Source: Nemania diffusa
Lineage: Eukaryota; Ascomycota; Sordariomycetes; Xylariales; Xylariaceae
Direction: 5' to 3'
Assembly (NCBI GenBank): GCA_038501195.1
Contig: JBBPUQ010000008.1
Span: forward strand, 2,304,501-2,368,500
DNA: 64,000 bases
The translations under genes were made by a program, and so were the position numbers. This document shows, piece after piece, positions 46,426 through 58,783 of the stretch (positions are counted from its first letter, which is position 1; every line of letters begins with the position of its first letter). Below the pieces are notes generated by a model that saw nothing but the letters and a program-made list of their open reading frames with translations, did no database searches and was not told the DNA's origin.

Positions 46426-49400
46426 TTTGTTTTGAGACTACCCCTAGCTAGGCTGTGGTATGTAATATTTCCCTGGATGGTGGATGCTGATGCAGGGCGT
46501 CAACCCGGCTCTTGGATTCGTTCGGCAAGACCAGAGGAGGCAGGGTTCCAGTGGACAACGCCTAGTTGATAGCACGAGGCCCGGGACGGCACGACTTGCA
46601 GTTCGTGCGTCGGTTTACCTTTCGCAGAAGACGGACAGCAAATGTATGTTGGTGGTAGTAGTCTGCTAGGCAGTGTGAATGTGGGCCACTAAATCTGGCG
46701 AATGTTGGTTGCTACGGCCAAAAGCGGGATGGCAACCAAGCTGCAAGACAGCGCCGGGTGGGTGTGCTCGACGCTGGAGGACCAGGCAGGGAACGCTGGC
46801 CAAAGTAGAAGCTACGGATTCTGCTGTGTGAAGCGTCGTTAAGGTATGTACCCCGAAGGTGTAGGTACAGTACGTGGATAGTATGATGTTGGTGTGGATA
46901 GGCCTACACCGGTATCCGTTGTGCCGGGAGAGATTATGTACGTGAGCGCGAGCGGCAGCAAGGAGCAGCAGCAGTGGCAATAGCAGTGATAAGATAGTGG
47001 TAATAGGAAATACCAATACCTAATACCCATGAGTAGCGGTACCGTCAATGGTAGTATAGTAGTATATAGAGATGTATGTAGTGGTATGTATAGTAGTATA
47101 CGTAGGGTATGTAGGTAGTGTAGTAGTAGTTGTCGTAGTAGTAGGTAGTAGTAAAATAGTACCTACCTACCTACGTGTAGTACGCAGTAGGCAGGTTGTA
47201 GTAGCAGTGCCTACTGTAGGTAGTGTAACAGGCGGGAGGTCGATGACGGCTATCTATCTCAGGTAGCAGCCAGATAGTTTAAGCTACTTACCTACATGTA
47301 GGTAGATTGATAGAAGTGCGTCGACAGAGAAACAACTCTAGCCCTAGGCGCTGATTGGACTCGCAAAGACTACCTAACCTAGGTACCTCGATGGTGAGTG
47401 GTTTCAGGAATAATACCACAACGGCGAAAGGCGGGTTGAAGGTCATTCACAGGTCATCCCTCATTCCTGATCTCTACTCGTCTCACCTCGCTATTTGCTA
47501 TTGGCCTGGGAGAAGCGAATCACATGGGAGGGGTTGAGGCTCGCCGTGTCACTTGAGGCGTTAACGCAGTGATTAGATCGGCCCGTGCAAGCACCAGGCA
47601 GTGATTTGTGACCTAAACTCGCGCATTTGTGGTGTTCTAGTGGAGAACAGAGTATTTGGGATGTCTAGCGAAGTCCGTCTTAATGGATCATGGATTGCTG
47701 TTTTGGGGACTTCGTCCAGCAAGAGCAGGTGGTAGGTAGTGGGGGCTTGATCGTCTCATTACTTACAGTACGTACGCATACAGTAACAATTAGGTACATA
47801 CATGCAGTTCTACATAAAGAGCTATTCTGTCGCAAGTAGGGATACATGTAATCCGCCCACCGATGACCTGCCTAGCAAGTATATAAGCTACTAAAGTACC
47901 TAGAGGAGATAGGTAACCTACTAGATGCCTAGGTACTTAAGGCACCTAAAGCTAGAGCTTTAAGTAGGTAGTCACCGGAACTTATGTAGGGAGGTAGTAG
48001 ATATCTATCCACAGAATAAATAAGAGCGTGCTAAGCGCCAGAGATGGGGTACCTAGGAGGTAGCATAGGTAGAGGTAGATATTGACTATAGCTACGTTAC
48101 CTAGCAAGTCATGCCTTCAACCTCCTCTTCATGTTGTCTTGTTATTGATTTCTCTACTACCTACCTAGGTAGATAATGCACCTACTAGATCTACCCACCT
48201 ACTTACATATCTTAGGGTAGCAAGAGGTAGAATAATTTCCTAGGCCCAATTACCTGGGTAGGTAGTTCAATTGTCGTCTTTCCCACTTCGCTGCAGCTGA
48301 AACCGACGTCAAGATACTAACTAGCCTAGCTGCTAATTACCAAGTGACGCATGCGCATTTACACATGGGCGCACAACCTCAAACAATTGAGCCCATTATT
48401 CCGTTCGCCAGGACGTCATAGTACTTGCCTAGAGTGCTCGACTGAGCACATGGCTGTTGATTTGGCACCAATGGATCTTCAGAAGATTATCCACAGGTTT
48501 GCTCACATTCACGGGCCGGCCTACCCACTTCAACCAAGAGGCTCAACAACATGGCACAACCCCCTGATTCCAATATGCTCTTTTAAGCATTTGCTAATAA
48601 TTTGCCTGATAGGTAGGTAGCCTAACCGACTTACGAGTGTGTTCATAGAGGTGTAACCGGAGTTGGTACCCATATTATAGGGTCTGGTATAAGAGCGAGG
48701 CCAACAGAGTATCGGAGCCCTAATATTACAACACAAGAATTACTCGACAATTTCTTTTTGTCATTCTCTTGCCTCCGAGTTGAAACCTCGCTACCTAACT
48801 GGGCCCGGTTCTCCATCGTCAACCAGAACCTAGCTTAGACCGGCTTGGTACTGCAATACGAGTGCACGCAGACTGCAGATGCCTTCACATTGCTTTTAGC
48901 CCATAAGAGCAATGTTGCACGTGCGTAGTGCGTGATGGCACGATATGGCTCTTGCCGACATAGGATTGCTCAATCTGGATACCTTAATGCCGGCCGCCTA
49001 CACACTTGCTCCAGGCTCGAAGCCGCCGGCTCGAATCAATGTTTCGTGCCAAGTTTTCTCTCCGAGTTATTGCAGCGCCTGGCGGCAAGAGTTGCTCGCA
49101 AATGGAGCACGGTCAGTAGGAGCTGCGGCACAGATGACCTTGTGTTGTCGAATCACTCGGAATTTCGGTATAGCGGCTGGGGTCCAAGACTCGGACATGG
49201 TTGATGAAGCGATTGTACCGGGTAAAAGACGATGCTCGGACAGCGGCGAAAACAAGATGACACATTCGACTTTTACACCGGCTCCACAAGATTCCCATAC
49301 GCATTTCTCAAAGGGAAGTGATGAACTCGAAGGACCATCACGCGACCTACAGCAGGGACCGTTGATGAACCCCGGCCTCGTTGTTTCTGCTATTATGTAT

Positions 49401-50395
49401 TGTCGTTATCAAGAGAGGTGTAGGTATATTGTAAAAGGTAGAATCAGACCGGTCGTGAATCACGTTGACAGGTTCTGCACCAAAGCTGAGCGCACGAGCC
49501 GAAACCAGGTTACGTAGCATTTTACCCCCTCTTAATACAGGCAAGGTCTGGCCTAGTCGCTCAGTCATGAGGCTTGCCAAGCCCGTGCAGAGATACCTAC
49601 TTGTAAACCGAGCACTGTAATCCTAGTTCATGCCTGCCCATTGACATTGGCCGGGAATAGCCGCGCCATATCCACGATCTCGGGACTGCACATAAACATC
49701 TTTACTTGTGTACATAGGCATGTGAACGAGCCGAGTCGCGCATCAGTACTAGATGAAGAAGGCCACCCACGTCCTTACCCATGCGCAAGACAAGTTGGGG
49801 GCCACGCACTGTGAGCTATTACGCATACACGTTAGGAGCGAATCGTTGAGCATCTGATAAGATCCCACGTCTACGATCCAAGATAGATTGAGACAGGGGG
49901 GGTCGTGCAAGGTGTCAAGGAGACAGAAAGTTCGTAGAATTCATTATGCCATGCCATTTGTCGTTCATAACATCCCAATGTACCACATCTCTAGCCATGT
50001 GCTACCATGTTCATATCGAAAATCGTGCCGAATGCCCACCCCAACCTCGACCATTATTTCCTAAGGGGGAAGGAACACCTGGGGTGTCGAGGGACAACGT
50101 AATCAGGCACCTACCAACGAAACGGAAAACTCCCCGTAGTCGTTATCATGTAAACAAATCCCAGCCCATACGCCTCAGCCAATGACCACAACACTCAGAC
50201 AAAATACACTGACAAGAAGAATAAATAAATCAAGGTCATCCTAACCTATTGCCCAATTTTAGCCATGGCGTCGAGCTAAAAGTACTCATCCAGTCGCTCG
50301 CGTTCTCACGACGCTTAGGTGCGATGCAGTGCCTCATATTTATAGGCTGGTGTCCCTTCCAGCCCGTGCCCGACGTCGCAAAAGGGCGTTCTCGC
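46426..50395. other. Long intergenic region with GTA-rich tract
   Basis: About 4 kb. Holds the WBP2-like promoter, the simple-sequence tract at 47041-47270 and many TACC/GGTA words (47880-48260). An ATG-started frame of 190 codons at 48945-49517 is the only sizeable candidate; it has no recognisable domain, and overlapping frames on both strands are also open, so I do not call it. Confidence 0.5.
47041..47270. repeat. GTA/GTAG-rich low-complexity tract
   Basis: Dense irregular GTAGTA, GTATGTAG and CTACCTAC words over about 230 bases, an expanded version of the GGTA/TACC words found in other spacers of this window. Confidence 0.75.
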
Positions 50396-52872
50396 TTAAG
50401 AGAGCCAATTCTCACTCGACTTCACAACCGGGCTTGCAGGACCATTTAAGTCGTCAAAGCCAAAGCTAATATTGGGCATCTCAATCTTAGGCGCCGGTTG
50501 GTCGTCCTTCTTGGCCTTATTCTTCATGGGACTTTTGGGCTCGGCTGGAGGGCCATAACGTACGTTTCGCACATCCCAGCCATCCTCTGCGGCTGCCGCA
50601 ATCCAGGTCCGTAGTCCGTCATGAACGCCGGGGTAGAATTTCTCTTTGCAGAGCCGTAGACTCGCCCCCATGCAGCGTTCCCATCCCGAGATGCAGAAAA
50701 GGCTGCGTAGTGTATTTCGCTCTTCCGCTGTTGGCGTACATGCAATGACTGCGTTTAGTAGTTCTAGATGTGAGGCCAAATAGTTGGTAGCGTCCCACTC
50801 TACACCCCCGACATAAGGGGCGGCTGGCACTGGTGGTCGCTCCTGGGGAAAATGAGTCCGCATATATGTCTGGCTGTCCATACCAGAGGGCCCGCGTCCC
50901 TGTATGGATTCTTTATCTCGTGGCAGATGGACGATATTAAGATGATGCAAGAAAATCCAGAACACCTCCTTGGTGACGTTGGTTGCTTCTTTGCACCACA
51001 CACGGTATGGGCGATCTCGCCGCATTTCTAGGACAAATCCTAGGGGACGGTTCTCCCCCTTTGGTTCGGGATCTCGAAGGTGACCTAGCACGGTCTTGGC
51101 TCGGATATGTCGGTCTTGCGGTGAGGCTGACTGGATGTATGTGAACAGTATCGAAGTGATAATGTTGCGAGTGGTGAACTCGCTAGGGCCTTTCTTCTCT
51201 GGATCAAATAGCATATTCAAAAGGGCTGGAAAGAGGGTCGCTTGTATCGAATGTAGATACTGAAGAGCAAGGCCTATGGTGCACAAAGCCTTGAGGCACA
51301 GAAGGTTCTCATGGAGAAGGGCATCTTCGTGCTCCTCTCTGTTAACTCGTCAGCACATTACCTTACTCTAATCTTAGCTGGATTTGCAGGTACTCACCTC
51401 CACTCTACCTCTATAATACGATAGAGGAGGCCAACAATTTCTTGCATGCCGCCTTGGCGAATGAAATCCTCCGTCCAGGCCACAGTCTCATTACGCAATA
51501 AAAGCCTTAGCTTGTGCAGCTTGCCTACTTCAACTAATTCGGGTCGCTGTACTTTACGTAGATAGTTTACGTAATCTATCGGCCCTTGTTGTAACTTCAT
51601 CTTAGAGAAGATCCCGCTGCCGGAGTTTGACCCCGACGAAGAGGGTCGCTCACTAGCTAAACTCTCTGTAGACCGCGAGCGGAAATGTCGCCCAAGTGTA
51701 CCCTCTCCTTTAGGTTTCTTTGTAGGCGAGCGAGAGTCGGATTTCTTGCCAGGATTTCGCGATAGGGTGAAACTCCGCCCCCTAGACCTCTTCTCTCGAT
51801 CTTGGGTCCCGGTTATGCTGTTGTCACTATCATGGCTCTCGGGGCGAGCAGAGTTGATCCCCTTACTCTCGGCCCAGTCTTGTCGGATGAATTCCATTTT
51901 GATTGTGTTTGCAAGGTTACGCATCTTGTACCTCTGATTTTCAGGAATGTTCCGTCGATCTAACATAGCTTCGAGGTGCTTGTCGATATCCTTCGGATCA
52001 AGAACAAACTCCGAAGATTCTGCTGTCGAGGGCTTGCCCCTAGATCCTGTACCGCTTGTGAAGATCTTCAGACCCCGTTGAATCTTGGAAGGAGATGATT
52101 TAGTATTGGTAGAATCGTTCCCCGTATCTGTGCTTCGTTGGGCATCTCGGGTTGCCATGTATTGGGCGTGGTATGACTTTGGCCGTTCCTTCGCCCGTGG
52201 GTTGCTTTGCCTATCATTTGCAGGAGAGTTCATGAAAGTGTCATGGTTCTCAATCAACCCATTCTGTCGCTCTAAAGCTCCACTTGCAAACTGAGCATAG
52301 ATAGGTGGCCGTGATGTCTCTTGTGTCACTGATGTGGGTGGCGTCTGGTTCTCTTTGTCTTTCCTGACGTATATCTCCTCCTCGCCCGCTAGGTTCTGCA
52401 AGTTCTTCTGGCTCTTGGGGCGCTTCAGAAGGGCTACCAAGTTTGTACTAGACTTGGTTTTCTTGGGCATACCAAGTGACGGATCATCCTCGTTCTTGAT
52501 CGCCTTGGCTGCCTTGCTGGAATCTTTGCCAACGGTCGACTTGAAGGAGGCAGGGAGGAATCTAGACTTGGTAGGCGATCGAGGAGCGGCATTTCTGTCT
52601 CCTGGCTTGGTTGGGGATCGAGAAGCGGCTTCAGCTTGGTTCTGGATCTCACCGAGGGCGGACGGACGGGCGAAATTAGAGAACGCCATTTCGTGTTGGA
52701 GAGAGGCTTGCGGTATGATAACGGAAAGTGGCCGTGACTCGGCAGGCATCAAAGATGAGCCATCCGAGTTGGTGCGTCGGTGCATGAAAGGAGCTAGAAC
52801 ATGGGACTTAGACCGCTGATGGTGCTGTGGTCGAGGGCTGCCGACAGGGACGTTGTGGTTGATTGAAGCCAT
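50396..52872 (-). CDS. Formin GTPase-binding/FH3 domain protein without FH2
   Basis: 805 aa in two exons, 51398-52872 and 50396-51338 (59-nt intron; the splice completes an Arg codon in VEWREEHED). ATG at 52872; a 5' UTR intron ending in TTGCAG just upstream is possible. Residues 1 to about 285 are Ser/Lys/Pro-rich and disordered, with repeated SPTK motifs typical of kinase targets. A Drf-GBD-like region begins near 290 (LDPKDIDKHLEAMLDRRNIP, NQRYKMRNLANTIKMEFI). After another basic Ser-rich linker comes an armadillo-like FH3 region (GPIDYVNYLRKVQRPELVE onward). No FH1 proline tract and no FH2 actin-nucleation domain follow: the frame ends at NWLS. In formins GBD/FH3 binds Rho GTPases and mediates autoinhibition; a stand-alone version could bind Rho or polarity factors. 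Function inferred. Confidence 0.8.
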
Positions 52873-53588
52873 GTCGTCGGATGTACGGTCTGCCTGCAAC
52901 GAAACGAAGAGGAGTCAAAAAGTGAAACAATCAATGCCTGGTCTATCGATCGATGGTTCGATTGAATGGGGAATGCTGCGCCCAAATTAAATCACTAAAC
53001 GCGCCCGTGGTACATGTCTCTAGACAAGACTTGGCTTCTTAACCGAGTAGCGGAACAAGTAGAGATATGGAAGAAGAAACCCGGGTGCTTCATAAGACAA
53101 ACATCGAATAATAATTCCCCAGAGAACTGAACGAGAAAAATGTTATTGTCCGAATGCTGGCGAAGAACTAGAAAAAGACAGTTGCAGCAGGCTGGAAAAA
53201 ACCTGTAAGTACGCAGAGGTAGGTAGGGTATGATGCATAAGCCAGATCAACAAGCTGTCGTTGCCCCAGAAACGGGCTGTGGCACCCCACCATCCCTAAG
53301 TACAGCCCCCGCCATTATATTCCCTGTCTACCTAAGATAGATAAGATAACCCCACCATGGGGCTCGCTACATTCACTACCTTATGTACCCAGTACCTACC
53401 TACCTATACCTACCTATCTACCTAGGTCACTTAGGAGCTGGCAATTGGGTATAGACATTGAATTGAAGTCTTTATTTGCGACCTTTCTAGACAGCTACGC
53501 CTTACTTACGTCTCCCCTCCACCGATCAGCCTCAGCCTGCGTGATCTATTACTGCTTTGATACCGGGCCTCGGGCGCACGGAGACAAA
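52873..53588. promoter_or_regulatory. Divergent promoter region, GBD/FH3 gene / TRM8
   Basis: About 0.7 kb between two divergent start codons. A TACCTA cluster (about 53389-53424) sits in the middle. No other gene seen. Confidence 0.5.
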
Positions 53589-54513
<925 letters not shown>

Positions 54514-55153
54514 CAAGCCGAACCATAACTTAAATATGCCTAAATCTATAAACCTCGAGTCGATCAACCATCGTGACCTACAATCTCGCTAAAGGGCGTA
54601 TGGTTTTGTTGAATTGGTCGAAAGGATGCAGGCTTTCAACCTGTTATTTTGCTCCATAATAAAGTAGTAGATGATGGAAAGGAGAATACCTAGCGAGTGT
54701 TGTATGGAGACCAGTGATGTAAGATACCTTAGGTAGGTAAACCTGACTAAGATTGAGGAACATAAGGACAGAATAAATCGAAAGAGGCAATGATTCATTT
54801 CTAATATAAAGTGACATCTAGGTGTCATTGCTGCTGAATATTTCATTTATTTACCTAAGGTCTAGAATAGGTTCCAATAGGTATTCTGAGCCTCTTCTGA
54901 TGTACCTTACTATACCTGCAATAGGTACCTAGGTATGTACATATGTACTGTAGATATAGAGCATATGTGGGGCTATCACCAGCTCAGTTCATTGATGTTC
55001 ATTACTTACATATGTACGTCTGTCTCGTGTTACTTCACTGTCCCTCAATCTAACTCCTACATTATATTTGTACCTACTCACCTAAGTACATCATTACTGA
55101 GAACCCCCTTCGAGCGTGAATGATGACGCGGAAAACCCGGCAGTTTGAAGACT
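54514..55153. other. Intergenic, TRM8 to MDM1-like gene
   Basis: About 640 bases between two plus-strand genes. AT-rich, with TACCTAGGTA-type words near 54730 and 54926; contains the MDM1-like promoter. No gene seen. Confidence 0.6.
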
Positions 55154-58100
55154 ATGAAAACCCTTAACGGGAGAGATGTCGCTATTGCCGGCGTAGTCTG
55201 TTTCATTGCCTGGGGCTACGCTGTGGCTTGGTTGCCCAGCATACGATGGGCTGGTTATGCCTTCGTCGCTGGCGTTCTCGTGGCCCTCGCCGGCCTCCTG
55301 CTGCTTATCCTCCTAACATCCCGCGGCTCCGCCTATAACCACCGCTATAGATCGTCTCGACCCAACGGCGTCACCTTCGCGACCCCTCAAGTTTGGCGCA
55401 ATGAGATCACTTCGCTCCGAGCTCGACAGACCTATATCAAAGCACCCCTCTATGCCGAATCTCCTACGCTCTCGCGTGCCTTGGACGACCTACTCGACCT
55501 TATCGTCCGAGACTTCGTCTCGTCATGGTATTCAAACATTAGCAAGAATCCTGTTTTTGCCAACGCCGTAGACAAGGCCATACGGCGTGTTGTCGTCGCA
55601 ATCCAAGCCCGTTTGTTCGATACCGACTTAGTTGAGGTCATCACTGGCCGCATCGTTCCGATTTTGACAGCTCACTTCCGAGACGCTTACGACGCCGAGA
55701 GGGCAGTGCGCGGCCGGAAATTAAACCGTGATGTGACGGAATCAGAAGAGCTGGATTTGGCCATTGCTGCAAAATATAAGGACGGGAACATACATTCCGC
55801 CGCATCTCTAGCATACTCGGATACAAAACTCGCGCAACAGGATTACTTGCGTCAAGTTGTGGCCGGCATCTTACCTAAAGTGCTTCCTAAACGACTGCTT
55901 GACAGTCGCGCCGTGTCTAGCATTGTGCGCGAGATCGTTTCCTGCGCTGTGCTGTTCCCTGTTGTCCAGCTTCTATCGGAACCAGATACGTGGAACCAAT
56001 TGATGGAAAATTATGGCCGATCCATGCTACAAGATCGCTCTACCGTCCGCAAGCTGCGGGCTGCTTTGGATGCCCATGCAGTCCCAGCGCCTAGTTCTTC
56101 GAAATCAATTGCTTTTCCACGATTAGCCCCCGAAGATGGCGAGCGCCGCTTCGAGAGGTTCATTCGAACTATTCGCAAAATAACTAACCTATCTGACGCA
56201 AGGCGATTCCGCAGCGAGGTAGCCAGCCAGTTAAAGAGGGACTCCCAACAGCAACGGCAAGACCAGGTATATCTACGACGATTAGAAATGGGCAAGCGAC
56301 TTCTAGACCAAAGAGTGCAGCAGCTAGCTGCAGGCGGCGATAGACGACCCGTGCCGATATCGAGCCATACTCCATCTAGTTCGGGGACTTCTCGGCTTGA
56401 ACATGCATCGCTAGTCGACATCTTGCGAGATATATCTGGACTATCTTATTTCATGGAGTATATGGACCGACAACATCTCATGCCACTAGTTCAATTCTGG
56501 CTGGTCGTAGATGGCTTTCGAAACCCTCTCGAAGACGATACGGCTGATGATGATACATTACCCTCGACTCTCAGCCCATGGACAGATTCTGACCGTGTTG
56601 ATCTTGCCCAAATTGACCAGGCGTATCTCTCCCGCCCAGAGCTGAAAGTTGCACTCAGCGCACGACAGCCAATCCGTGAATTTCTTGATGCTGGAAAATC
56701 AGCATCTCCAGGACAATATTATCGGGCCCGGCGAGCTGTTTTGAAAATTCAAAGTTCAGTACTAGAAGATATGCAATCTAGACATCTACAAGCTTTCAAG
56801 AAGTCAGATTTGTTTTATAAGGCCCTGGCCTCGGAGGAAGCATCTAAAACTAGTGCATTGCCCCAATTAGCCCAAGCCGGGCCTTCGACAAGCCCACAGG
56901 TTCAAAGAAGCTCAGACTCATACTCGTTGAAGCCTAGTTCTATAGCCCGCCTTAACCCGAAACTCCCAACGTCTACTACCCACCTAAAACGGGGGCTGTC
57001 TGCTTTGGACTTGAGGAATACGAGTACTAATGGTACTCTTAGCCCCGAGCCACAAAATGGACAGCGGAGGTCTATGGATGAGAACGCTGATTCACCTCTG
57101 TTTGATGATGATGACTTAGAAAATGACCTTCTGGGAGATTCTGTGCAAAGTTTGGATCAAGAGCCATTAAAAGCTGTGCCGGATACTCAGGTCGTTCAGG
57201 CAATGGAGGCAGCCCTTATTGGTATCATGGAAGACGAGCGCCCTCGCACTGCCGAAGATCTTCGCCAATCCTTATTCAGTCATGATGATGGTGCTTCTAG
57301 CCTATTTTCTGGCCAGGACAACGAATCAGCTAGAGGGTCCGTCGATGTTCAACGCTCCCTCGCATCTGGTAAAGAGATTGAAAAACCTAGCCTCGCATCA
57401 CTTGGTCTAGTGAGTGCGGCATCTAGGATCGGAGTTTTTGTAGATAACGATCTCTTTAATGACGAGGAAAGACATCTCTCCGATGAGCAGGATGATAATG
57501 ATGTAGAACATCGTACCGACATTGAGGATGAGGTTCATGAAGCTGCGCCTGGCGATCTGGGTCTCGCCGAGGCCATCACTGTCCTCACCAATGATATTGA
57601 CCGCCTGGTAGCTCAAGACGCAGTCCTCGAGTCTCTAACAAAGAAGGCAGAGTTGACAAACAACACGGCAGAACTACGCATATTACGGAAATCCAAGGCG
57701 AGTCTCCAGAGGGAACTTCGACGGAAAGAGTTGCAAAGGCAACAATATGTGATACAAGAAAGCGATAATAGCCTATACGGGCGTGCTTCTATAAGTATCA
57801 AGTCAATACAAGTTGGCCGTGAAGACGACGGAAAAGAGTTCGCGGTCTATGTTGTCGAAGTCCAGAGGAACGCGGGAGAAAAGATGCCTGCAGCTACCTG
57901 GGTTGTGACTCGGCGATACAGCGAATTTCACGAACTTCATCAGAAATTGCGGCATAGGTACCCATCTGTACGAAATCTCGATTTCCCGCGACGAAGGATG
58001 GTGATGAAACTCCAGAGCGAATTCCTACGCAAGAGACGTGAAGCTCTTGAACGGTACTTGCAAGAGCTTCTCCGCTTGCCCGACGTATGCCGTAGCAGGG

Positions 58101-58783
58101 ATTTAAGAGCATTCTTGTCACAGAGCGTAATTCACCAGGGAGAAGACTTGATGAGTCGCGAAGACAAAAAAGACATGATCACGCGCCTCTATGACTCGGT
58201 AGCCGACGGCATGGAAGATATCTTGGGCAATATTCCCGTCCTTGACCAACTCTCCCTCGCTGGCCAGAATTTGATTGCAGCAGCTACGAGCCAAATGAGC
58301 ACGATTCCTCTTAGCGTCAACGAGGATGCTGTAACAACAGCCGAGGCCGAGGCCGAGTTGAATGCGTTTGAAGACAAGGAATTAGAACCTTTTATTAAAC
58401 CCATTTGCGACATATTCCTCGAAATATTTGGCCTCAATCGAGGCAACAACTGGCTTCGCGGTCGGGCAGTAGTTGTAGTATTGCATCAGATGTTAGGCGG
58501 TACTATTGAACGCAAAGTACGCGATAACTTCAAGATGCTAGTGCAGGAAGAAGCCGCCGTCAAGTATATTGGGCTGTTGCGGGATAGTATGTGGCCACAA
58601 GGGCAGCTCAATCGGAACCGAGTACCACGCACATCATCAGAGAAGGGAAAAACTCGTAGAGAAGCAGGTCTGATGCTTGCCACGTTAGTTCCTGACCTTG
58701 CGGGCAACGTAGTAGGACGTGCCAATGCGCAAGCTGCGAGTCGACGAATATTTGCGACGCTCAATAATCCGAGGCTGAAGTAA
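55154..58783 (+). CDS. MDM1: PXA-RGS-PX-nexin C protein, MDM1 / SNX13-25 family
   Basis: Intron-free gene of 1209 aa (ATG at 55154). Two hydrophobic segments at the N-terminus (about residues 8-27 and 31-56) would form an ER-membrane hairpin. Then a PXA domain (about 100-295), an RGS-like domain (about 419-560, with LSYFMEYMDRQHLMPLVQFW), an acidic low-complexity linker with a coiled coil (about 800-870), a PX domain (about 874-992, core RRYSEFHELHQKLRHRYPSV and FPRRR) and a C-terminal nexin domain (about 1079-1152). In yeast, Mdm1 tethers ER to vacuole and affects lipid-droplet budding; animal relatives SNX13/14/25 act similarly. The full domain order is present and the length is typical. 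The PX pocket keeps the RRYSEF and downstream basic residues, so phosphoinositide binding is plausible. Confidence 0.95.
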   Translation: MKTLNGRDVAIAGVVCFIAWGYAVAWLPSIRWAGYAFVAGVLVALAGLLLLILLTSRGSAYNHRYRSSRPNGVTFATPQVWRNEITSLRARQTYIKAPLYAESPTLSRALDDLLDLIVRDFVSSWYSNISKNPVFANAVDKAIRRVVVAIQARLFDTDLVEVITGRIVPILTAHFRDAYDAERAVRGRKLNRDVTESEELDLAIAAKYKDGNIHSAASLAYSDTKLAQQDYLRQVVAGILPKVLPKRLLDSRAVSSIVREIVSCAVLFPVVQLLSEPDTWNQLMENYGRSMLQDRSTVRKLRAALDAHAVPAPSSSKSIAFPRLAPEDGERRFERFIRTIRKITNLSDARRFRSEVASQLKRDSQQQRQDQVYLRRLEMGKRLLDQRVQQLAAGGDRRPVPISSHTPSSSGTSRLEHASLVDILRDISGLSYFMEYMDRQHLMPLVQFWLVVDGFRNPLEDDTADDDTLPSTLSPWTDSDRVDLAQIDQAYLSRPELKVALSARQPIREFLDAGKSASPGQYYRARRAVLKIQSSVLEDMQSRHLQAFKKSDLFYKALASEEASKTSALPQLAQAGPSTSPQVQRSSDSYSLKPSSIARLNPKLPTSTTHLKRGLSALDLRNTSTNGTLSPEPQNGQRRSMDENADSPLFDDDDLENDLLGDSVQSLDQEPLKAVPDTQVVQAMEAALIGIMEDERPRTAEDLRQSLFSHDDGASSLFSGQDNESARGSVDVQRSLASGKEIEKPSLASLGLVSAASRIGVFVDNDLFNDEERHLSDEQDDNDVEHRTDIEDEVHEAAPGDLGLAEAITVLTNDIDRLVAQDAVLESLTKKAELTNNTAELRILRKSKASLQRELRRKELQRQQYVIQESDNSLYGRASISIKSIQVGREDDGKEFAVYVVEVQRNAGEKMPAATWVVTRRYSEFHELHQKLRHRYPSVRNLDFPRRRMVMKLQSEFLRKRREALERYLQELLRLPDVCRSRDLRAFLSQSVIHQGEDLMSREDKKDMITRLYDSVADGMEDILGNIPVLDQLSLAGQNLIAAATSQMSTIPLSVNEDAVTTAEAEAELNAFEDKELEPFIKPICDIFLEIFGLNRGNNWLRGRAVVVVLHQMLGGTIERKVRDNFKMLVQEEAAVKYIGLLRDSMWPQGQLNRNRVPRTSSEKGKTRREAGLMLATLVPDLAGNVVGRANAQAASRRIFATLNNPRLK

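Noticed and set aside
48945..49517. 190-codon ATG-started frame
   Set aside because: No domain, no clear codon preference, and competing open frames on both strands. Would need transcript evidence.
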